From the NCBI GenBank assembly GCA_900546415.1, contig URCY01000008.1, positions 1 through 47,751 on the forward strand: a stretch of DNA of 47,751 nt. Direction: 5' to 3'. Each line of letters begins with the position of its first letter. The first letter of the stretch is position 1. The notes beneath the pieces are model-generated. The model made no database searches. It had not been told where the DNA came from and saw only the letters and a list, made by a program, of their open reading frames with translations. Positions 16,541-26,500 of the stretch are shown in pieces. Both the position numbers and the translations under genes were made by a program. The DNA is from an uncultured Eubacteriales bacterium (GTDB taxonomy: Bacteria; Bacillota; Clostridia; Oscillospirales; Oscillospiraceae).

Positions 16541-16575
16541 AAACCGGTAGGTTTTTTCGCAAAACCTACCGGTTT
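16541..16575. other. Perfect 15-bp inverted repeat
   Basis: AAACCGGTAGGTTTT and its exact complement AAAACCTACCGGTTT, with a 5-base loop (TTCGC), directly before a dispersed repeat copy. It is terminator-like but no gene is close enough to be its clear client. Confidence 0.6.
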
Positions 16576-16578
16576 TGT

Positions 16579-16655
16579 GTCATTGCGAGGAGGGCGCATT
16601 CTTTGCGCCCGACGCGGCAATCTTTAACGAAACGATTTGTCATCCCGGAACGAAC
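16579..16655 (+). repeat. Dispersed palindromic repeat, copy 2
   Basis: Starts GTCATTGCGAGGAGGGCGCA, then TTCTT and TGCGCCCGACGCGGCAATC, and ends near GATTTGTCATCCC. Nearly identical to the reverse complement of 1-78. Confidence 0.8.
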
Positions 16656-16798
16656 TATGGTTGCGCGGAATGAAACAAAGCCTTGGAAGGAAGAGAGAGA
16701 AAGCTGAACGACGAAGCGAATCTCATGTTTTTTGTGATAGGGCTTTCTTCTTGTTTCGTGCTCCCGTGCTTCGGTGCGGGATGCCATACCTTTGGCTT

Positions 16799-16836
16799 AA
16801 AGATTGCCACGGCCACGCTGCGGCCTCGCAATGACA
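16799..16836 (-). repeat. Dispersed palindromic repeat, diverged copy 3
   Basis: The segment from AAAGATTGCC to CCTCGCAATGAC has the two ends of the family, but the central hairpin is replaced by ACGGCCACGCTGCGG. Confidence 0.55.
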
Positions 16837-16977
16837 CCAAAACGGGGCGTTTTTGTTTGGAAAACAGACGTTTTTTATTTTATGCGGTCGTTTTTTGCGC
16901 GGTGTCGCTCCGAATCTCGTCTTTCAAACGTTTCGTTTCGGAAATTGCTCCGTTTTCCCGCAAAACCGATCAGATTT

Positions 16978-17053
16978 GTCATTGCGAGGAGGGCGCAATT
17001 TTGCGCCCGACGCGGCAATCTTTGACGGATCGATTTGCCATCCCGAAACGAAC
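16978..17053 (+). repeat. Dispersed palindromic repeat, copy 4
   Basis: GTCATTGCGAGGAGGGCGCA is followed by a shorter loop, then TGCGCCCGACGCGGCAATC and a tail ending in GATTTGCCATCCCGAAAC. Same orientation as copy 2, 400 bp away. Confidence 0.8.
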
Positions 17054-17062
17054 GATAGCGAA

Positions 17063-17087
17063 GGGGTCAGGCTCATCACCTGACCCC
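17063..17087. other. Hairpin GGGGTCAGG/CCTGACCCC
   Basis: Perfect 9-bp stem with a 7-base loop, 23 bp beyond the strong terminator at 17110-17147. It may back up that terminator for leftward transcripts. Confidence 0.5.
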
Positions 17088-17109
17088 AACATTTATTATA
17101 GAACCTACA

Positions 17110-17147
17110 AAAACAGGCTGCTGCGGAACTCCGCAGCAGCCTGTTTT
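17110..17147 (-). terminator. Strong intrinsic terminator of the giant-protein/peptide unit
   Basis: Perfect 17-bp stem AAAACAGGCTGCTGCGG / CCGCAGCAGCCTGTTTT with a 4-base loop, 5 bp after the stop of the 42-aa peptide. On the minus strand it is followed by a T run. Confidence 0.92.
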
Positions 17148-17151
17148 CTCC

Positions 17152-17280
17152 TTACAGCGGGACGATCGGAAGCTCCACGTCGCACACGGTCGAGTCGGTC
17201 GGCTCCGACGTTGAGTCGGTCAAAATGTCGACCGGCGCAAAAATCTGGATCTTCACTTCCGGATACTGAAATGCCTTCAT
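17152..17280 (-). CDS. 42-aa peptide, possible modified-peptide precursor
   Basis: Short gene: ATG at 17278-17280, stop TAA at 17152-17154, with AAAGGAAA 4 bp before the start. It lies between the 83-aa peptide gene and a strong terminator, which supports it as real. The N-terminus (MKAFQYPEVKIQIFAPVD) resembles the start of the 83-aa peptide: an aromatic residue, then PE, a hydrophobic residue and a later aromatic. The C-terminal half is rich in Ser, Thr, Asp and Pro, with one Cys (C33), ending CDVELPIVPL. There is no signal peptide or transmembrane segment. I infer a leader-plus-core peptide family; function is unknown. It could also be a small regulatory or chaperone-like protein for the giant secreted protein. 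Confidence 0.72.
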   Translation of the reverse strand: MKAFQYPEVKIQIFAPVDILTDSTSEPTDSTVCDVELPIVPL

Positions 17281-17294
17281 TGTTTTTCCTTTCC

Positions 17295-17316
17295 GCGGAG
17301 GGCGCGTGCCCTCCGC
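17295..17316. other. Hairpin between the two peptide genes
   Basis: Perfect 9-bp stem GCGGAGGGC / GCCCTCCGC with loop GCGT, between the 83-aa stop and the ribosome site of the 42-aa gene. It lacks a good T run, so read-through or a role in setting the peptide ratio is plausible. Confidence 0.6.
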
Positions 17317-17331
17317 ATTTCTTCTGACCTC

Positions 17332-17583
17332 TCAGGAGGTGAACAGGTTGTACTGCTCGCCGGAGATGTCGTAGGAGCAGAGCTGGTCTGCCGGCGGCTG
17401 GACGTTGCACGCGCCGAACTCCGGATTGAACAGATACCAGCCGGTGTCGGCCTCCGGGTCGAACGGAACGGTGCACTCCCCTTTCTGCGCGGCGTTTTGC
17501 TTGACCGTGCAGCTCGCGATGGTAGCCCCGGCGAGGGTGAAGCTTTCATAAATCAGCTCGGGTTTCGAATATTTCTTTTTCAT
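17332..17583 (-). CDS. 83-aa peptide with KPE-type leader and four cysteines, possible modified-peptide precursor
   Basis: 83 residues from the ATG at 17583, which lies 6 bp after GAGGTG; an ATG at 17586 and a GTG at 17592 are also in frame. The stop of the giant gene is only 10 bp upstream, so translation is probably coupled. The N-terminus MKKKYSKPELIYESFTLAGA precedes T-I-A-S-C25. From recall, short Clostridia peptides with a KPE-type start and an Ile-Ala-x-Cys step are common and uncharacterised. Three more cysteines (C37, C59, C69) lie in an acidic, aromatic C-terminal region. No signal peptide is visible. The radical SAM/P-loop operon at 32159-34819 is a possible modifier. Alternative: a small cytoplasmic partner of the giant protein. 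Confidence 0.78.
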   Translation of the reverse strand: MKKKYSKPELIYESFTLAGATIASCTVKQNAAQKGECTVPFDPEADTGWYLFNPEFGACNVQPPADQLCSYDISGEQYNLFTS

Positions 17584-17593
17584 CATCAGCACC

Positions 17594-20500
17594 TCACTTG
17601 TTCAGAAAGCTCTTTTTTCTCTCGGCGTCGGTCGGCAGGAGGAAGGCCGCGCTCTGTCCGCTGACTGCGGCGGCGGCCGCGCCCGTCAGACCGAGGCTCG
17701 TGGCCGTCAGCTGCTTGGACTCGTTGTCCACGACCGTCACCTTGACATTGTCAAAGTAGAAATTGACGGATTTCTCGTTATTCGGGTTGGAATAGATCGT
17801 GAATTTATTTGCGGCTGCGTCCGAAGCGATCTGTTTGACTGTGTAGGTCGCAGTGTAGTGCACCCATCCGTCCTTCTTCGACACTTTCTTATTGGAGAAA
17901 ATGTGATTGACGAGGTCGCCACTGGCGGAATCTTTGTACACGGCGTTGCACAGAATCTCGCCGCCGTCGGATTTCGTATTGTCCGCAATCTTCACATCAA
18001 AACTGATCTGATAGGTTTTCCCGGCTTCAAAATTCACATTCAAGCATGTTGCAGTCGTCCAACCCTTATTATCCGGATTGCCGTGGACATAATAACACTT
18101 GTTGTGTACGGTATAACGGTTGCCCTCTTTGTCCACTCCATCCGGTTCGTCTACGATCTCCGCATAGGAAGGCTCGAGCTTAAATCGTGCCGTTCCCTCG
18201 GCATCGTCCTCGACGAGCACCGTTTTCTCCTTGGCCTCAACGAAACGGATATACTTGACCTCCGTCGTGCCGGCGTCGTCGAACGGGTCGAAGCGCAGCT
18301 GCGTGACAAAGCCCTTCCACGAGCCGGTTTTCGCCATGTCGAAGGTGAGGGTCTTGAACTCGCCGTTCGAGCTTTTACCAATGCCAATCCGCGCCGTTTT
18401 GCTCTCGCTCAGCCCCTTGGCCTCAGTCGTCGTATAGTAGATCTTCATCACGTCCGAGCTGCGGCTGCCCGTAATGTTCCACTTCACGCAGACCTCGATT
18501 TTGGTGTATTTGCTGCAATCCAGATTCAGATTTTCCATGCTCAGTCTGGGATCGTAGGTGTTTTGGCTGGTCTTGGTGCCCTCGATCACGAGAGCGTCGT
18601 TCGTGAAGCTCATCGTGCCCGCGCCCATCGTCCAGCCGCGCGTGTCTCCGGAGCGGTTGAACGTCCAGATGCCGTCCGCCTCGCTGTCAAAGTACGACGC
18701 CTCCTGCGTGGAGATCCGGTAGTCCGTGCCGCTCTTCGTGTAGTGCAGGCCGAGCGTCTTCGCCAGACCCTCGATCGGCAGCATCGGGATGTTGTCTCGC
18801 TGATAGACCGACCCGCCAAGCTTGACCTGCGTGTTTCCGTCGACCAGCGCGTAATCACTGCCGACCACGAACTGATAGGAATGCTTGTTGCGATAGAGCG
18901 TCAGGGTCTTGGTCTCGTAGCTCCAGTCGAAATACAGCGAAAGCGCATGATGGATCATGCTGACGCCCGGCTCAAAGGGCACATAGTCCACCCCGTTCTG
19001 CGTCTCGGTCTGGATCTGGTTGTTGAGCTTTGTGCCGTTGATGGAAACGGTCGGATAATTGCCGCCGTACTCAAGGGTCACGGATTCGATCGTGAAGATC
19101 ACGTTGTTCTTGTCCACCGGTTTAAGCATCAGGGATTTCATTTTTCCGGTCCACGACGGCCGCGAGCAAAGCGCAAACACAAACTCCTGCTCCCCGTCCG
19201 TAGTGGATTTGAGCTTGATCGAATTGGCCTCGGTACGCTTGAATTTGTCCGTTTCGTAGTAGAGCTGCATGGTTTGGCCCTCCGGAATGCCGGACGCCTT
19301 CACGCGCACGCGCAGCAGCTCCGACGCGTCCTTGCCCTTAAAATCCCCATCGTTGAGGATGAAGTACGGACCGTCTGTCGTGGCATGGAAGACGCCGTTG
19401 CCCTGCGCCGTCATACCATTCACCCCATTCACCGAATTATAGAAGTTCGTCGTATTATAGGTCTTGACGCTCTGGGCCTGCAGGCCGGTGTCCTCGCCGT
19501 TTCGGCGCAGAAGGCGAATATCCTGCGGATAGTTATGCGTGATGAGCGCCTTCTGCTCGGCGGTGGGCTTCACGTCGGTATGCGCGCCGCCGCCGGAATA
19601 CACCTCGCGCAGCGCGTCGAGATACTCGAAGCCGTGCAGGCCGTCGCTCGGCATGATGTAGGTGCCCTCGCCGTATTCGTTCCAGGTGGAGATCATGGCG
19701 AAGTTCTCCTGCCAGTGACCGTTACCATCCACACCGGGCTTGTTCTTATTGGCATAGGTTGGCAGATAGGTGTCGCGCACCCATTCGTTGGCCGCCTTGA
19801 AGTCCGAGACGGACATCAAGGGGAAGCGCTCCTGCGCCCAGCCGACATGGTTGAAGCCCACGCTGATGGTCGGAACGGCATAGGCATCGACCTTCTCCTG
19901 CTTCTCGAGGTTTTTGTCCTTGTCCCGCTCAAGCGTGTAGTCCGTGCCCCAGTTATAGGCATACCAGCCGTCAAAGCCGAAGTCCTTGATATTCGTTTCG
20001 CCGCCGTTGCAGTCGAGCACGATCACGCCATCGAAGCCGACCTTCTTGGCCTCCTCGCGCAGGTAATCGAACATGCCCTTCACGGTCTTGGCATCGTTCT
20101 TATAGTGCTCTTTGATCTTGCTCGCGCCGAAGATCGCGATGACCGGCTTGTTGTCGATAGTCATGTAGCTCGGGTTCGTGAAATAGTTCTCGATGATATA
20201 CGGCACATAGTAGTTCTTGAACGCATCCACCGTTGTGGGGAACGAGCCGTTTGCCGCCTCCCAGAGCAGGCAGAACTTCATCTTGTCGCTGTATTTTGCG
20301 TTGACAAAGGCGCGGTTGAGATGCTTGGCGGTGGGCGCGAGCGCCCCGTTTCCGCTGGAGGCATACCAGCAGAAGGCCTGGAAATCAATGCCGTGCTCGG
20401 TCATGTACTTGATCTCCCAGTCGGCCGTCTCGGTCAGATTTTCGTCGTAGTAGCCCAGAACCGGCTTGAGGTCGTCGTGCGGCGTGATCGTCGCCCAGCC

Positions 20501-23500
20501 CCAATGGTGGGCGTTCGCCCAGAGGGAGCAGACGTTGATGCCGATGTTGTACTTGTCATCCACGACCTCCGGCGCGGGGACGTCATAGTCGACCAGATTG
20601 TAGACCATGATGTCATCCAGCTCGACATAGCCTGCGCTCGCGGTATTGTCAAAAAGGACACCGTCGACATAGCTCGTCCTCGTCAGGAAATCAACCGTTG
20701 CGACCTGCTTGGTGTGCACCTTGATGACCGCCTTCTGCGTGGCCACGTCGGCCTCGACGCGGATCAGATGCCACATGTTGTTCTGAAGCTGCTCCTGCGT
20801 CTCAGTGAGCACGCCCTGCTTCATGGTCTTCATGATCTTCTGGCCGTTGGCGTAGAGATAGCCGTCCCGCAGCTCGAGCTTCACGACCGCGTTGTCTCCG
20901 GCGCAGAGGCTCCAGCTCGTGTTCTGGTTGTTCCGCTCGGGCTTGGCCGAGAATGTGAAGCAGACCTTGTTGCTCAGCGGCTCGAAGCTGCATGCGGTGT
21001 TCTTTCCGGCTGCAAGCCGCAGATACTCGCCGACGAGCGAGAGCGCACCGTCATTGGTAAAATCTGACGGGATCGCGCGCGTCGGGAACGTAAACTCCTC
21101 AAAGATCGCATAGTTTGCCTCGGCATAGCCGCCCTTGACCACCGTCGTGCAGGTGCCCGCATCCGTGGTCTCAAAGCTCAGCAGCCGGAAGGAGCTTCCG
21201 AGCAGGGGATGCGTTCCGCAGTCCTTGCCGTTGAGAATGGTTCGGCTGACGCCGCGATCCAAGTCCACGATCACGCGAAGCTGCACGGAGGAATCATCGC
21301 CGATCACCGACCGATCCGCAATTTTTGTTGTGACATTTCCGTCTTTGCCCTTGATATAGAAGCCGTCACCCTTGGTTTCCAGATAGTAGGTGTCCGAGCC
21401 GTCCTCGGCGCTCAGCCGCACGACGTTGCCGTCAAAGCCTCCGGTATAATTCAGCGCATAGCGGAGGTCGAAGCGGCCTGCCGTCTCGTTGTTGAAATAG
21501 CGGAGCAGGCGCGAATGCTCGTCCGTTTTCACGTCGCTGATGACGCCGTTGTTTGTGTTTGTGACTTTTCCGAGTCCGGCGCGGTTATCGACCTGCCAGC
21601 CGGAGGTGATGCCCTCGAGGTTCTTCGCCTGATCCAGGGAATAGGAATAGCAGATCTCGTAAGCCTGACGCGGCGTGCGCACCTGTGTTGTGGAAACGCC
21701 GAAGTATTTCGCAGAGGAATCGCCGTACTTCATCATTTCCCTGAGCAGCTTGGCGAATTTCTCGTTGGTGTTTCCGTCGGCCAGCTTACGCGCGGCATAG
21801 GACTCGGCGCTGTAGGTCACGGTCTGGCTGACCTTCTTGCCGTCCTTGTCAAAGACCTCGGCTGTGCAGACCGTGTGCAGCTGCGTCGGATTCAGCTTGT
21901 CGAACACGACGGCGTAGTTGTCTCCGTTCGTCGTGAACTTGTCGCCGGTGATCTCGCACGTCTGCGTCTGACCGTTGCTGTCGACGTAGGTGACCTTCAT
22001 CGTCAGGTCGCTCATCTTGCCGGTGTAATTCTTGTGCGTGAAATAATACTTGATGGCGATCTTTTCCTGCATGAGCAGGGTGATGCCCTTCAGCTCCAGG
22101 CCGTTGGCCGTGCCGCTGACGGCGCGATTGTCGGTCAGCGTCGGAACGTTCGGCGTGGCATAGGCCTTCTGATCGTTGGTCAGCTCGGCGTTGACAAGGT
22201 TCTTCGGGTTGTAGCCCCAGTATTCCTGCGCGGCCGCGCCGTAATTCAGCATGTCGACCAGCATCGTCTTGAACTTGGCGTCCGTCTTTCCGTCCTTGAG
22301 CTTGTTATAGGCGTATTGCTTCACGCTGTATTCCAGCGACTTGCCGGCGTACTCCTTGCCGTCCTTCGTGCCGTGCACGGTGGCCGTGACAAGGCTGCCC
22401 ATCTCCTTGGCCGCGATGCCGGTGTAGGTATAGACCCAGTTGTCGCCGTTTTCTCTGCGACCCGTGAGCTTCAGCTCCTCCGTGCCGACGAGGCTGCCCT
22501 TCTTGTCATAGATCTCCTTCGTGCAGAGCAGATAGGGGTTCTCATAGCCCTCAACGTTCTTCTTCGGAACGTAGAAGTTGATGGAAATATCGCTCGACAG
22601 CGTCAGCGACGCGCCCCTGATGCCCAGGCTTCCCGCGAGCGGATCCGTGACATGCTCGGGCGTCAGCAGCGCGTTGGCCAGACCGAGTGCAGCGTTCGTG
22701 TCCTCAGGCTGGCAGCACAGCTTCGTGACCGTGCCCGGCAGATACTCAAAGCTTGTCAGGGCAATGTTCGCCTTGCCGGTGTTCTTGAAGAGCAGGATCT
22801 GCGTGCCCGCGCTGGCGGCGGTATAGACCGGGTAGTGCATCTCCGTGCCGGTCAGCGTATTCTTGCTGATCGGGGTGGTCACGGCGTCATCCGTGAAGCT
22901 CTTGACCGAGTAGACGCTCAGCTCACCGGCCGCGCCGGTGTAGCTCTGCGCGCCCATGCGCAGGGTCGCGCCCGCCTTGGCCGTGACCGAGACGGCGATG
23001 GACTGCTGCGGCGCGAGGTGGATCTCGTACTTCGGGCCGTGCTCGAGCTTGTCGCTCAGCTCGGTCTTGCCGTATTCCGTGATGAACAGGCTGACGCCGG
23101 ACGTCAGAATGTCGTTGATAGCGGTGCGGTCATATTCGGACGCTGTGCCGATCGGGTTCAGAATGCGCACGCCGTCGACCAGAATGTCGAACGAGCCGAC
23201 GTTATAGGGGTCAAAATACTTGGAATACATCGGCGTGCAGACGACGGTGTATTTGCCGTAGGTCAGGTCGTCCTTGACCAGCGCCGTGCCCTGATAGAGC
23301 CGGTCGGTCTCGCGACCCTCCGGGGTCTTGCCGCCGTCGTCGTCCTCGCCGTAATAAACGCCGTAGCGCGTGTTGACGGTGCGGGTGTAATAAGGCTTCT
23401 CCCCTGCCTCATAATCGCCCTCATAGACCTGCACGTTGACCACGCCGCCATAGGGCGTGCCCATGCTCACAAGCTCGAAGCCCGTGCCGAAGAAGGTGAA

Positions 23501-26500
23501 CTGCACGGAGGGATAACCCGCCGCGACCGTCGTGTCCTTGATCGCCGAGGTCACGTTGACCATGCGCGCCGTACCGGCCGAGAAATAGAGGTTGTTCTCG
23601 TTCTGTCTGTACATGCTGTCATAGTCGTCGGTGTGGGAATCGGCGTCCTGATGCTGGCCGTTGGCGTTGGCGTCGTAATCCGCGGCGTCGGCCTTAATGT
23701 CGTGGAGATACTGCCCCGTGACCTTGTACCACTTGCCGCGCTGGCCGTCGGTGAAGGTCATAAGGTCGTCGTTCGACTCCTCGTAATAGACCACGTCCGC
23801 AGGCTTGATGACGATCTCGTGAACCACGCTTGTGCCGTCGGGATAGGTGACGCGATAGAACACTGTGGCGTCGGGGTTGTCCTTGGAATAGATCAGGTCA
23901 TACGGCGTGATCGTCACGTTCCCGTCCGCGCCGACCTCGGCGAAGGTCACGGTTCTGCCCTTGGAGTCGGTCTTTTCGAGCTTGCTCGACCAAACGGTCG
24001 CGTCGACGGCGCTTGCAACTTCCACCGTCGGTGCCTCCGCGCGGAAGCGGTGCACATTGACCGTCACCTTGCGGTCGTAGTTCAGAACGACCGTGGTCTT
24101 GCCGTAGAAGCCGATGTCGTGGCCGTCGGAGGTGAAGTCCTCTGTCGTCGAGGGCACCACGATGCCGCGCAGCTCGGCTGCGACCAGCTTGCCGTTGGCG
24201 TCGCGGACGGACTCGGCGTTGGTCGCGCAGTCAAATTGACCGAGATCGGTCGTGCCGCTCTCCATGCGCACCATGTAGGTGCCGCCGGAGAGACCCCGGA
24301 ACTCATAGCTGCCGGAGGTGTAATCCTGCACGTCGGCAGGGTTCTTCACATTGATGCTCTTGCCGAGATAGGTCGAAACAGAGCGGTAATTGCTGTCGGT
24401 CACGGGGACATAGGCGCCGTCCGCCTCGGCATAGGACACCGTCGGCAGGTTCGTCAGGGTGACATACTTCTGATAGGCGTCCTTCGTCGTGAAGTCGAAG
24501 CACCGCTGCGTGCCGTCCGTCAGCTCGATCGTAATGCTGCGGATAGTGAAAATCTTGTTTTTGCCCTGAAGCGGGTCAAAGCGCAGGCCGGTCAGCGTTT
24601 CGTTGGGCTTCCAATTGCTGAAGCTCGACATCTCGAACACATATTCCTTCATGTCCTTACTCAGCCGCAGATTTTTGTCCAACGAAAGCGTCTTTCCGCC
24701 GCTGAAGCCCGTGTCGCTCCCGCTCATGTAGAACAGCTCGGGCGGATTCACGCTGTCAGAATCGCCCGACATCACAAAGCGCACGCTCTTGACGTCGCTG
24801 GTGTTCAGCCCCTGATACATGACCTTGTTGGCGGTCAGGATCGCGTCTCCCGAGCCGTTTCCGGTACCAAACGTTGTGCCGCCGGTCTCACCCTTGCGGT
24901 AGAGCGAGACCTTCACACTGTCGCGCGTAACGGCGCCGGTGTAAGCCGTGTAGGCCGGCGCGCCCTGCGAATTGGTCACGCTCAGGAACTGCTCGGTTGC
25001 GCCCGGAACCGTGAAGTCAAAGGTACGCGTCGTGCCGTCGGCAAGGTCGAGCATAATGGACTTCAGCGTGACGTTCAGGTTCGCACCCTGAATCGGGTCA
25101 AGACGCAGCGCATGGATCGCGCCCGTCCAATCCGAGCGGCTCGCAAGGTCAAAGGTATAGGTTTTTTCGTCCCATGCGACATTGCCTGCCTCGATCATGC
25201 GTCCTTCGAACAGCCCATTGTCGTTGCCCGCCGCATAATAGAGCTTCATCGGGTTTTCCGTTGCGGGATCGCCGCTGGCGACCACGCGCACGGCCTTGAG
25301 GTCGCTGGCCGAAAGGCCGACATACATCGTCTCAAGGAAGGTGAAGATAAGGTCGCCCTTGCCGTCGTCCGCCGCCGTGTAGGTCGCGCCGGGACGCTTG
25401 GTCGAGAGAATGGCCTCCTGCGGGAGCGTATAATCCTCAGCGGTCGGGTAGGACACGCCCGGCAAAACGGAATCGCTGGGAGTAACATAATTCTTATACG
25501 CGTCCTTGGTGCAGAAATCCATCACCGTCTCCGTACCGTCAGCCATCACAAGCGTGATGGTCTTGACATTGAAGGAGAGGTTATTGCCCTGCAAGGGGTC
25601 GAGCCGCAGCTCGGTGATCGTGCCCGTCCAGTTGGCGTTCACGCTCGCGTTGAGGTCAAAGACATATTCCTTTTCCGTCTGCGAGAGCTTCTCGCCGCCG
25701 TTTTTCACGAGCGTCGGATTGTTGATCTCGAAGCGGTTGGCCTCGCGCCAGTCATTGCCGTTGGTTCTGAAATAGAGCTTGATCGGCTCTGTGTTGACCG
25801 AACCGCTCATGACCACCTTGATCTGCTTCAGATCGGTAGTCGAGATGCCGTTATAATGTTCCGTTTTCAAGAAGAGGATCGCGTCGCCCTTCCCGTCGAT
25901 CCCGGTCGTATAGAACGTCGTGCCCGCGCAGCGCGTGTCGTTGGGGTCGGCCGCCTCGTTCTTTCTGCCGTCGGCGTCGTCGTCCGACCACGCCATGCCG
26001 GAGATGCTCCGCTTGACCACACTGGCCGCGGCCGTTGCCCGCAGCTCGCCCGAGGAAATCGTGTTGACATAGGTGGTGTTGTCCTTGAAAGCGCTCAGAT
26101 CCGGCTCAAGCTGGATCTGCAGCTCGATGTTGATCGCCTTGTTCGAGTCGAGTTCGCCGATGATCGCCCATGCGGTCGGGCGCTTGCCGTTCATATCCGT
26201 GAGCGCGCCGTCGGTGTCGATCGTCGCCTTCGTCCAGCTCTGCGCCGTCGCCTGCGGGACGGTCGCCGCCGTGGCGTTCTTGTACTGCTCGTCCGTCGTG
26301 TAATACACGCGGAGCTTGCTCGCGTCGCAGAGCGTCGTGTCGAGCTTCCACGCCGTCACATGGTACGTCCCGGCGAAGGTGCTGTCGTTCTGCCCGTCAA
26401 AGGGCATCGTGTCGAGCAGGTAGACCTGCTCGGCCTGCGCGGCGTTGTTGCTGCTGTAGATCTCATAGTCGACCGTGCCGTCGGCCTCGACGGTGTCGGC

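Larger units (their letters stand above)
16329..17151. other. Gene-free, repeat-rich spacer (about 820 bp)
   Basis: No credible gene is seen on either strand: open frames here lack ribosome sites and family resemblance. The stretch holds two perfect hairpins (16477-16498 and 16541-16575), three copies of the GTCATTGCGAGG repeat (16579-16655, 16799-16836, 16978-17053), a GGGGTCAGG/CCTGACCCC hairpin (17063-17087) and the terminator at 17110-17147. It separates two leftward transcription units, so the leader and promoter of the 15942-16328 gene must lie at its left edge, but no clear sigma-A boxes were found there. Confidence 0.7.

Noticed and set aside
16477..17147. Cluster of repeats and hairpins as a CRISPR array
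   Set aside because: Repeats are few, differ in spacing and orientation, and have no regular spacers or cas genes.
16683..17327. Possible 214-aa gene in the repeat-rich spacer
   Set aside because: It runs through two copies of the dispersed repeat, the terminator and the 42-aa peptide gene, and its composition is not protein-like.
17594..17640. LPTDA near the end of the giant protein as a sortase signal
   Set aside because: It lacks the LPxTG glycine and a following hydrophobic helix; the charged tail alone is not enough.
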